Source: Sarcocystis neurona
Taxonomy: Eukaryota; Apicomplexa; Conoidasida; Eucoccidiorida; Sarcocystidae
DNA length: 64,000 bases
NCBI GenBank assembly: GCA_000727475.1
Contig: KL647314.1
Coordinates: 1,518,812 to 1,582,811 of the forward strand
Direction of reading: 5' to 3'
Shown here: piece after piece, positions 55,401-64,000 of the stretch
Layout: every line of letters starts with the position of its first letter
Position numbering within the stretch: position 1 is the first letter of the stretch
The notes under the pieces: model-generated
What the model saw: only the letters and a program-made list of their open reading frames with translations
Told to the model about the DNA's origin: nothing
Database searches by the model: none
Translations under genes and position numbers: made by a program

Positions 55401-58400
55401 TGTGAGTGCCTCAGGAGCAATAGAACCACATACATATGTATATGTATATGTACTACAACTTGCACGTCGTTCAAGCGTCCGCTGTTGTACAATGGTGAGT
55501 TTTTTAGCAGTGCATTTTGTACGGCTTCTTTGAGCTGCCCATCCAGCGACACGTTGTGCCTCCTGTTTTCTCCAGCCTTTTTACTTCTTTGTTCTTCTTG
55601 TTCCGCCCGCTGTAGCAGCTCTGTAGCACTCTCCATCTCGATGTTTTTCAGTTCGAGCCTTGCGCGTAACGAGTCGAGCTCAGCCTTGCAAAGCGCAGAC
55701 ATTGCAAGTCCGCTCGCAGATCACCAGTTTGGAGGAAAGATCATACGATTCTGGGGTATGTATACATAAAGATATGATTGGATGCTCACTTAAACGCATG
55801 TAAGCATTTTCGTCCATGTAAATCTGTACGTATTTCTGTGTATATACTTGTGTATATCAACGTGTGCATATACATATATATATATATATATATGCAACTG
55901 TGTGGATGCAAGTGCATCATCGTAGTTCCCTGGAAACACAACCTACAACGACGGGCGTCGACATATATATACATATGTACACGCTTTAAATATGTGTGTA
56001 GTGCACACACACATATGTTACCAATGTAAGCGCTTCGCCAGAAGTGCTACAGCATGTTTGGATTGACTCCTATTTTGAAACTTCAGAAAATATCTACAAC
56101 ACAGGCACAGGGGTACGTCTGCCCAGATACAGAAGTTCTCGAGTTTATATTTTTACCTGTGCTCCTAAGCGTATAAGCAGCTGCGCTGTGAATCACCAAA
56201 AGCGGGCCTGCCGCACTGTACGACAAAACTCACTTCTTTCAGCAATGGAAATCCATTCGCTAATATTGTTGCTCCATGCCTTTCTCTACACCTTCACACG
56301 GATATCGATGCAGACATACGCGTAGAAATACATACATAGCCTTATAAACAAGCGTGTCGAACTACTTACTCACGTAGGAGACGAGGTGTTGGCGGTAAGG
56401 TGATATTTGCATGCAGGTATGACTCTGCTATGACCTACAAACACAGCGTGTAAACAGAGCCTACAAAAGCTGTGTCCGTCTAAATTATATGTAGTCTTAC
56501 ATACAGGTGTGCGTGTTTGCTTCGCAGGACAAGCAGATCCGAATCTACAGACACACGCAGCCACAGGCAAAGTCCAGAAAATCGTGACGATCTTTCTATG
56601 TAAAGGCTTAGGCATGCATTTCCACGAAGGAATCACGCAGAGGTACCCATGCAGAAATACGAAGGGTTCACCTGGAGAGAGTTTACAGACGCGCGAGCTT
56701 CTTCAACAGGTTTTTCGAGTTCTGTAGAAACAGTTCACTCGTGTGCAGGTTCGAAGAAGATCCACACGTGCACTTTCTGCGAACGGAGGTAGCCGGTATG
56801 TTCAAACTTTGCGACAAGGACTCTTGTATAATCTACGCACGCTACACGGGTACATGTACCTTGGTGCATTTTTCATCCATCCCTCGCGCACATGCGTAAA
56901 CGATCAAGCCACCTCTCAAAGTGCTTCGCCCTCAGCTGTCCCTGGGTCGTTGCCAGCATGATGAGGCTTGTCCTTCTGTATACATGTATAAATATATATA
57001 TATATACCTGCACGTCTGGCGTTGTCTCCATGGTCTCATTGTGTGCAGACGCTTGTATGCCAGTGCCTTCCTTGAATGTGGGAGAAAACTGAGTAGTTTC
57101 CAAGCCAGTGTTGGATGGAGAGTTGTTGTGATGAGATCTGTGGGCCTCCGAATGCTGCAGATGGTATCAGGGAGTGCGGACAGATCAGCTTACCCCGTAT
57201 TGTTGCCTCGTACAGACTCTTCTTTTTGCCGTGCTCTTCTTTCTCACGCTGTGTGACGAGGACGTTAAGATGAACACAGATAGCGCCGGCGTAAAGTGTT
57301 TGAAGGCGGTTCTGATGACCGTTTCACTCATCTATATCAGTAACCCGATTTCACTTTTTTCAGTAGTGCTTTGATTCTCACAAGAGAGAAAGAGCCAGGT
57401 GAAGCAACGACGCTGCAACTTGCCAGGCACAAACAATCTCTACTCTCTATAATTAGGTCACTGAAGCAGAATGCAAACCCCACACGCTTGCTCAGTTGTA
57501 TATCAGTAGAAACACAGAAAACACACTCATGCGGTATACCGATATTCATACAACCACAGGCTCGCACAACCAGAGATTTAAAACAGAACACGCCTGCGTT
57601 TACGTTCGTACACGTCCAGGCACACACGTGTGCCTCTGTTGGGAGAGGTACAGATTTGCATGAGTTCTGCTCTCACTCTAGACAGAAAGCCGGCGCTCCT
57701 TGTCTGCTAGCTTATCCACTCCAAAGAATATAAAACTGCTGGATCAGCACACACGTATTACTCCGCGCCGATCTTGCAGGAGTAGAAGTTCAAAAACCAA
57801 ACAATATATACATGTGTACATGTATATGCTTGTATCTTAGTGCACGCGTATGTGTGACTCCGTACGTATACGTACAACTTCCTTTGTGAAGAATGGCAAC
57901 ACAAAGGGCAAAAGTGGTACTTCTTAAGAAGCGCTCAAAATACAATTTGTAGTTCAACATTAGCGCAGACTCCTCGCTGTAGCTTCTCGCCGGCATACGA
58001 ATAAACAAATATACACATACATGTATACATATGTATACATATATATATATATATATATACGAGGTGTGAGTGTAAATATCTATATATACATGTATACATA
58101 TATATATATACTCACTACTCGTAATGTCACAGATTTAATATAATTACAGCACATAGACGTACGTGTACAGCTCGTACACCTATCTCCAAAGGTGCCACTA
58201 CGTATCTACACATAACACACGAATATGTACATAAATTCTATTACACATCCACATATCAGCGGCCACGCATATCGACAGACTCTTGCGGTGGATTAACTAC
58301 TTTTCCTTCTTCACCATTTCGACGGCAACATACTGAGTCACTCTTTTACAAGTTTCTCTCTAACCTTTAATAAACAAAGTCTGCATCACCCAACCTTTCG

Positions 58401-61400
58401 GCGCTGTGCAACGCCAAATAATTGAGGTGCGTACGTAAATACGAATGGACCGCATATGTGCATATATTGTATTCTTCTACCAGGGACATTTTCGTAAGTG
58501 TACACAGTTAACCCGTTCGCACACTGCCACTCTGACGGCTTGCTTCTTTCTCTGGGAGGTTATATGCAAAGAGGTGTGCAACAAATTCTCTATGGGTGCA
58601 CCCGCGTGTGAAATGCCTTTCGCTCGCGTCACAGTGTGAGTGGAAAATCCCTGCGTGTGGACGTTAGCAAGTGTCTGCTTCCGTTTCCAGAAACTTTCGC
58701 AGACGAGGAGAGAAAGGAAGAAGACGGTAGCAGAGTGGGAAGCAGAAAAAAGCGACACTTCATCTGATAGGAAATGAGAATACGTAATTTGAGTCGAGAA
58801 AACTGGGTTCACTCCCGTACCTTTACCGCCGCAGAGCACGGGGCATGTCCTACTGGAAAGGAAGGCGCGCAAAGATCTGTGTACGCACATTCTGTACATA
58901 TACCTACATACAGCTAAGTATATTGAACTGCAGAGAAAGAAGGCGGAGGGAGCAACACATCGGTGTGTCAATGATTGTAAATAGTAGTGTATTCATGCGT
59001 GTATACTCCCGCATATACAGATATATTTGCAAACACACATATGTCTGTTTTGTAGACCGGATTTAAAGACTCATCCACTGGGAGTGTGGGAATGTGCGGC
59101 AAAAAGGAAGAACTGCGCTCGACGGCGATACGAATAAAAGGCTGTGTCTGGTGCAGTGGAGTTCCTTCTGACTTGCTGCTCTGTGCTGTGTGTAGCTTTG
59201 CCAACAGGCACAGCTCCTTACCTCTTCTTCCTTCCGCGCTTCCTCGTACATCAGCACCAGCGGCTGAAGGATTTTCTCTTTCTCCTTCGTCGCCTGCTCT
59301 ATTTCCCCTCGAAGACGCTGCAGCTGTGAACGTAGCTCTTCTGTGCAGATCACATGCATGCGTACGCACGGCTCTACACGTGCTCATGTGTGGCTGTGAG
59401 CACCGTGACAACAATACTACGCGGTTCGCTTCAGAAAAATCTCTTCTGCCGCATACACCCAGTCAGCACCTGCAACTCTGCGTACACACTCAGCTGCACA
59501 CGCAAAAATGTGCAGATATACATACGCATATATATATATATAGGGTGATTTGGAAGTATCGTTCTTATCTTAAACAGGCGCGGGCTTCTTAGATATATAT
59601 ATATATATGTCTATATACCAGTGCGCGTTGTGCGTGTACACAGATATATGGCTGCCCCCCTATTACTGCACTTGGGTGCTCGCCGTGACTGGGAAAAGCC
59701 GTTACACTTTCCTCACGTATGTGTTCCGCCAACTGTACGTGCATTTCAATCAGTGCTCCTCTGAGTGCTCAGACATGTCTACGCCCATCTATCTATCTAC
59801 CTATATATGTACATATTAACAGATAAATAAAGCTATACACTCGGGCACAAGTCCGGCTTCGAATGCGACCGCAATTCTGACACAGTTCCTTAATATACCT
59901 TCTATTCCGGTGTTTTTTGTCGCCCATTTCATTTAATTGCACCTTGTCAATGCTGCGTTCATGTAGGAATGTACGCGTACGCATACGTGTAGACGTATAG
60001 ATGCATACGTTCATGCGTACACACACACGTCCGCACGATGGTGCAAGAATTGAATCGCATATTGATTTTGCTCGTCCCACTGCATACGCGCACGTATGGT
60101 GCCACGTGTATGTATATATATATATATATATATATATTCAGTATTATGAAACAATAATTGACGTACGGGTTACGCTGGAGCTTTCCGACAGCCGCTTCTT
60201 CGTTTGATCGAATTCCTTGATTTTTTCTTCGTAGCCTTTCACACCCCGCATTCGAATCCGTTCAGCAATTTCGCCCTGTCCACACAAACATCCCAATATC
60301 CTGCCGTGTTTATACAGACTCTTATGAAGAACACTTCCTCTCTCGTGCGTGTGTATGAAGATGTACATGTATATTGTTTGGTGAGTGTGTGCACCGAAAC
60401 ATAACATGTATATACATAGACGTGTGCATGCAAACATCTGGATACATTCCCTGCAAATGTACAATATTAGCCTAAGCACATGCGTCTATGTAGGGAATGA
60501 ATGTTTGCATCTGCCTGTTCGTAGACCCAGCTGGGGTGCTATCCGAAGTTGGCGTGTATGACTTGAGAATAAGTGTGCTTCTCATGTTGCTTCCCGTCGC
60601 TCCGGGAAGCTGCCACCTGTTTGTCGGCAATACATTCCCCAAGACTACAGCGAGGGCATCTTCTTACACTGCGACCATACCCGCTGGTGCGTCTTCCCGC
60701 AGAGTGCCACGGGGTCAAGTGCCCAGACACACGTGGCCGTGGATGTGATCGTTCTCCAAAAGACTTCCCGCTACATATTCAACACTGCACGTCTAAACAG
60801 ATATGCATTTGCGCTTTCATACACCTGCACGAAGAAAAGAATGAACGCGTGGCTTTTTCCTTCTTTTGTACCTGAATTGCTTCATTCTCGGTCTTCAAAG
60901 CTTTCACAGCCTTCTCATTCTCCTGCGGGCGCGGTAATTGCCCAAGGACAGAGAAGGAACGAGTGACATCAGAGGAGGGTGGGGGATAGACTGGCTTGGC
61001 CGCAAGGAGCAATATCGGCCTGGACACGGGTGCGCATACAGCTATATACACGCAGGTGAGCACACTTTCGCAGGCGTGTACATATATGCGTATCTCTAGC
61101 GTGTACGGCTTTCTGCATATCTTTGTCTTGCTGCACACCTGAGTCGCTGCCTTGAGGGACACACAAAATCTGCGCGCTGAGGACATAGATGGACAAATAC
61201 GTATGTCTACACGCACACGGTTGCGTGTGTGATCTGTTCTGCTGGAATGGATTTTCCCTAACCATACACATGCAGACAACCGGAGGCAAGTGTGTAGTGC
61301 CACGGTCCGAGTAAACAAGTCGTAGGCACCAGGTTTTCTCGATTTTTCACGCCAAGTTACTTTCGAAGGGAACGGCAATAGTCACAAGTGGATGGTAAGC

Positions 61401-63959
61401 AGATACCAGTCTGCAGACGTGTGCGTAAGGGTGTGTCTTCTAATTTGTCTGACTACGAGTGATATCACGTTACTCGTACAAGTACGTAGTATGGGAGTAT
61501 ATTGAGTTTGAGCCTCTCCGTGTTCTTGTCGTCCTGCAGGGTGCGACTATGTAAAATCCACGGAAGCAGCAAACAAAACAGAGGTAAACCTGTGGATATA
61601 TTTCACCTCGGCCACGTGGGTGCAGACGATGTTACACACATTCACTTGTCTGTATCGCAAGTGCCTTGCTGTAATTGTTCCTGACCAGCACTATTTGAAA
61701 AGCAGTGCTTTAGAATGTGCGTCCACGTGCAAAATCCAAATTTGATTGAACACGTAGACTTCTTCGCCTTTCCCGTGATCACGGAGCGGAAGCTTGTACT
61801 TCAGCAGCTATTGCTGCTGAGTATCACGACTGATCTTTCAGCTATGTACAAGCAGCAGAACCCCCGGAATTTACCTATTTAACGAATGGTACCGTGTTTT
61901 CCGTCTCGCAATTAATACGTATAAGTTGTCTTTGTTTCCAACACGGAGAAATATATACACACACAAGACGCAAGCATAAGTTCGCGTGACCGATGGTATT
62001 ATGACAAATAATTGCGTAGTATTAGGTTACTATTCTGAAATAGATGGATCATGAGACAGAAAAAGGTTTCTCACTTCGCACTGTAGGGTCAGTTGGGAAC
62101 TTCTCTCCTTCAGGTGCTTGTACAGATTTGTTTTCTCTCGTAGCATTTCTGAATACTGCACCAGAACAGGTCGCCACAAGCACCTCATCACTTTCACACC
62201 TATGTACCTTCGAATGTATGCGCCCACTCAAATAAATATTTCCATGAGTGTGTGCACATATACACACTCCCCTCAATTCCGCTCGCGTTCACAATTGTCT
62301 CCCTTCAAATACTTTCACGTATACTTACACACGGATATTGGGAAACGTATATACATATATACGTATACGCGTCTTTCAGTTCTTCAAGGACAATTTCCCT
62401 ATAACCTCGTGAAGCCTCTTTAAATAGAGAATTCAGTGATTTCGCGTGCATTAACAAAGGGTAGACACATGCTACTGCAGCAAGTGCGTAAACGGGAAGC
62501 ACGGCTCTAGGGTGCAATTGCCATGAGGCACGGCAGACGTCTGCGGTTGTAGACTAAGAACAGTGTGTTCCTACACAACGCTCAAAATGGTGTTGGACTG
62601 CTCAAACGTCTCACCCGTCGGTGCTCGCATAATATGCGTGAAGGTTTCAACTAAAGCGTATTCGTTATACCTCCATTTGCTAAGTTGTAGTGTTGAGGTT
62701 TGGATATGCGGTGCCAGGAACGTAGGCGTGGGTCGGACACTGCACAAGTGACACCGTATATCTTTCGAAATTGCTACTAAAGCCCAACTTGTTAGACGGG
62801 CACAAAGGCGCAGCCCATGTCCTCGTGGGATAGGCAGACACGCATATATGTCTGCATGTGTATATACTTACGCATGTGTGTATTACAGAAGTCGTGCTGT
62901 GAGCCTCTGCAGATATAGATATATACACACACAGGTATAAATATATATTTATAGATATGTGGACATAGGTACAGGTGTGCACACACATGTGCGCAGATCT
63001 GGGAGAGAACTTCACGAACACGCGAAAAGCACGCTTGTTCACATCAAGCGAAAATACTCTGTTCATACGCACTCGCACTTGCTTTGGTTGAAAGTGTGTC
63101 CAAAGAAGCCAGAAAGCAGTGACTCATTCTCGGAGAGAGGATCCTCTGAGTACTATATCCTTGTTTTGGCAAAGTAACCACGCAGGCTTGCGGAGAAGGC
63201 AGCACGATAATATTTACATTGGTCAGGCGGTACCAAAGCAGACCTTCTAAGGCAGCACGATAATATTTGCATTGGTCAGGCGGTACCAAAGCAGACCTTC
63301 TGAGCCACCTGGAGTCACAATTGCTTCGCACGTAGGGTTTTAGCACGAGAGACTAGGAAGTCTGAAAAAAAAGGGCAACAAGCGGCACGTTCAAAGTCTA
63401 CCCGCATGTCGCATGACACCTTTTGTGCAGCCGGTCGATTCATCCACAAGGGTTTGTGTATCAACAAGCACTGAAATGGCGTGTGTCGTAGTACAGTAGC
63501 AGGCTGAAAAAACAGTGGTACCTCTTTAAAATCGTGTTTGTTCATGAAGGGGTATCCGCGTAGACTTCGAAATTCGTTCTCCACCACCGCCAGCTTCAGC
63601 GCTGTTGTCTGCTGCTGAATAATTGCCTCTTTCGCTTTCTCTTCCTTCAACATCTTCCTCTTCCGTAGCGAGAGCAGCTGCAAAACAGGGTCGATGCTAC
63701 AGTACGCCACCGGAGTCGGACGTGTTGGCTAACGGTGCTGGCGCACGTCCTGTGATGCATCCTGTCACTTGGAGTGGAGAGATTATGGTAAAATCCCCCA
63801 CCGCCACTCTTTTGTACCAGAAATTTCCGATGCCCACTGCTCTAAATATTCATCTTACCATATGTATACGTAAGCACTGCACAGCGTGGCGAAGTCATAC
63901 AAAGGAAGCGTACATCGGTGGACTTCCTCCAAATAGACATGTACACGCCTCCCCACCTT
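52307..63959 (-). CDS. Long coiled-coil gene made of many small exons (model), 5' end outside window
   Basis: Exons on the minus strand from about 63959 to the stop at 52307, detailed below, almost all enter and leave in phase 0 and translate to Glu/Lys/Gln/Leu-rich heptad-like sequence (for example ELRSQLQRLRGEIEQATKEK, AELDSLRARLELKNIEMESA, KTEEEAVVLQAQHEQLVKLQ). The recovered exons give about 500 residues; more are likely in the gaps, chiefly 57.3-59.2 kb. Introns run from 68 bp to more than 2 kb and are full of TA microsatellites. Long coiled-coil proteins with this look include cytoskeletal, centriolar, flagellar and tethering factors, and I cannot choose between them. The C-terminal exon has an ordinary sequence (SAETRSPRAFYMIEPLN) which may be the best query for a search. 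No start codon found. Confidence 0.6.
52531..52578 (-). CDS. Exon, 16 codons
   Basis: The acceptor is CGTTTCTCCCGCAG and the donor CTCGAA/GTAGCG; phase 0 in and out. It reads FEAFIKLEELLKAKLE, an amphipathic helix. Confidence 0.5.
53247..53330 (-). CDS. Exon, 28 codons, coiled coil
   Basis: The acceptor TGTTTTCTTTCCAG and the donor GGCAGCAG/GTGAGG are both near consensus; phase 0 in and out. It reads IAKTEEEAVVLQAQHEQLVK then LQDFRRQQ. Confidence 0.65.
53400..53490. repeat. TA-rich palindromic microsatellites
   Basis: (TA)n at 53407-53422 and 53459-53472 within alternating sequence, in the intron upstream of the exon at 53330. Confidence 0.75.
54612..54683 (-). CDS. Candidate exon, 24 codons
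   Basis: After ACAAATCAAAAG the phase-0 frame reads KETDDNDEQKHKLNIEEWKA then AYCG before a donor GGC/GTGGCC. Composition fits the coiled-coil gene. Both splice sites are weak and other frames are open. Confidence 0.35.
55466..55684 (-). CDS. Exon, 73 codons, coiled coil
   Basis: The acceptor is GCGCTTTGCAAG and the donor GAACGAC/GTGCAA; phase 0 in and out. It reads AELDSLRARLELKNIEMESA, TELLQRAEQEEQRSKKAGEN and LKEAVQNALLKNSPLYNSGR. The longest exon recovered, clear heptad pattern in the first two thirds. Confidence 0.65.
56672..57070 (-). CDS. Three exons (57070-57008, 56941-56902, 56721-56672)
   Basis: 57070-57008 follows TCTCCCACATTCAAG, reads EGTGIQASAHNETMETTPDV and ends GTGCAG/GTATAT. 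56941-56902 follows CGACCCAG and reads GQLRAKHFERWLD, leaving one base. 56721-56672 follows CTGTTTCTACAG, enters in phase 1, reads LEKPVEEARASVNSLQ and ends at the consensus donor CTCCAG/GTGAAC. The last two together are a multiple of three and lead in phase into the exon at 55684. The donor of the middle exon (GATC/GTTTAC) is weak. Confidence 0.5.
57194..57248 (-). CDS. Candidate exon
   Basis: After CGTCACACAG the frame reads REKEEHGKKKSLYEATIR and ends at a good donor GGG/GTAAGC. The exit phase (1) does not match the next exon at 57070, so either the frame or a missing exon needs explaining. Confidence 0.35.
58018..58118. repeat. TA/TATACA microsatellite cluster
   Basis: (TA)n at 58038-58060 and 58093-58110 separated by TACATGTATACA words, in the largest exon-free stretch of the coiled-coil gene. 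Confidence 0.85.
59222..59323 (-). CDS. Exon, 34 codons, coiled coil
   Basis: It follows TACGTTCACAG (an earlier AG, CTGCACAG, would add residues but break phase) and ends at GAAGAGG with donor GAG/GTAAGG. Phase 0 in and out, 102 nt. It reads LQRLRGEIEQATKEKEKILQ then PLVLMYEEARKEEE. Confidence 0.6.
59841..59942 (-). CDS. Candidate exon, 34 codons
   Basis: After CATTGACAAG the phase-0 frame reads VQLNEMGDKKHRNRRYIKEL then CQNCGRIRSRTCAR, with a donor CGA/GTGTAT. Also 102 nt. The acceptor has no pyrimidine tract, so support is low. Confidence 0.3.
60174..60275 (-). CDS. Exon, 34 codons
   Basis: The acceptor is GTTTGTGTGGACAG and the donor TCCAGC/GTAACC; phase 0 in and out, 102 nt. It reads GEIAERIRMRGVKGYEEKIK then EFDQTKKRLSESSS. 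Confidence 0.6.
60872..60922 (-). CDS. Exon, 17 codons
   Basis: The acceptor is ACCGCGCCCGCAG and the donor ATTCAG/GTACAA; phase 0 in and out. It reads ENEKAVKALKTENEAIQ. Confidence 0.55.
61107..61533 (-). CDS. Two candidate tiny exons (61533-61486, 61130-61107)
   Basis: 61533-61486 follows GCACCCTGCAG and reads DDKNTERLKLNILPYY before TAC/GTACTT. 61130-61107 follows CAGGTGTGCAG and reads QDKDMQKA before GCC/GTACAC. Both keep phase 0. The first is plausible, the second only 24 nt and could be chance. Confidence 0.3.
62075..62155 (-). CDS. Exon, 27 codons
   Basis: The acceptor is CTGTTCTGGTGCAG and the donor TGCGAA/GTGAGA; phase 0 in and out. It reads YSEMLREKTNLYKHLKERSS then QLTLQCE. Confidence 0.6.
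62362..62480 (-). CDS. Candidate exon (limits unresolved)
   Basis: The frame reads HAKSLNSLFKEASRGYREIV then LEELKDA, which looks coding. Available AG and GT sites give entry phase 1 and exit phase 2, which does not match the phase-0 neighbours, so the limits are not settled. Confidence 0.3.
63196..63301. repeat. 53-bp tandem duplication
   Basis: Two head-to-tail copies, 63196-63248 and 63249-63301, differ at a single base in the middle (ATTTACATT versus ATTTGCATT). The near identity suggests a recent duplication. It lies in the intron after the exon at 63522. Confidence 0.95.
63522..63677 (-). CDS. Exon, 52 codons
   Basis: The acceptor is GACCCTGTTTTGCAG and the donor AAAGAG/GTACCA; phase 0 in and out. 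It reads LLSLRKRKMLKEEKAKEAII, QQQTTALKLAVVENEFRSLR and GYPFMNKHDFKE. Confidence 0.6.
63870..63959 (-). CDS. Candidate exon, 30 codons
   Basis: After TGGTCGCTTAG the phase-0 frame reads KVGRRVHVYLEEVHRCTLPL then YDFATLCSAY before a donor TAC/GTATAC. It joins 63677 in phase. No coiled-coil character, so it depends on splice signals alone. Confidence 0.3.
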
Positions 63960-64000
63960 CTAAGCGACCAGCATTTCTGTCGAAAATGTGAGACACCCCC

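Overview
The window looks like nuclear DNA of a coccidian apicomplexan, most likely a poultry Eimeria. The reasons are very strong CAG/GCA/AGC triplet enrichment, read as Ala, Gln and Ser runs in all frames of real genes; non-coding DNA saturated with TA, TATACA and alternating purine-pyrimidine (CACGTATACGTG-like) microsatellites; intron-rich genes; and purine-rich low-complexity islands. There is no bacterial-type operon, no CRISPR array and no intact mobile element. A run of 528 N at 9739-10266 is an assembly gap inside a TA repeat.

Left part (about 2.6-16.5 kb, minus strand): a chain of more than twenty short exons. I built it by matching splice sites with compatible reading phase. It is probably one very large gene, or two adjacent ones, running off the left edge. 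I do not recognise the product. A tRNA-Cys(GCA) at 14491-14562 lies in an intron of this chain on the same strand. Minus strand 19.2-23.7 kb: a second multi-exon gene whose scattered conserved segments resemble the uncharacterised DUF1769/UPF0590 family. From 24 to 30 kb there are only low-confidence ORFs, purine-rich islands and repeats.

Middle (30-35 kb, minus strand): Ala-rich and Gln-rich exons of one or two genes, one with two transmembrane segments. From 35 to 41 kb I see little beyond one hypothetical ORF and a pyrimidine-rich island. At 41580-48657 on the plus strand is the one gene identified with high confidence: VPS51, the GARP/EARP tethering-complex subunit, swollen to about 1,975 residues by Ala/Ser/Gln runs and split by one intron of about 1.15 kb. 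It converges with a small two-exon minus-strand gene (48724-49439) that may encode a mitochondrial cysteine-motif protein.

Right part (52.3-64.0 kb, minus strand): a long coiled-coil gene made of many tiny exons. Almost all are in phase 0 and several are exactly 102 nt. Its 3' end is at about 52307 and its 5' end probably lies beyond the window.

The genes shown do not form one pathway. VPS51 is the only one with a secure role (retrograde endosome-to-Golgi tethering). All exon chains are predictions from splice signals and phase. Transcript data would be decisive.
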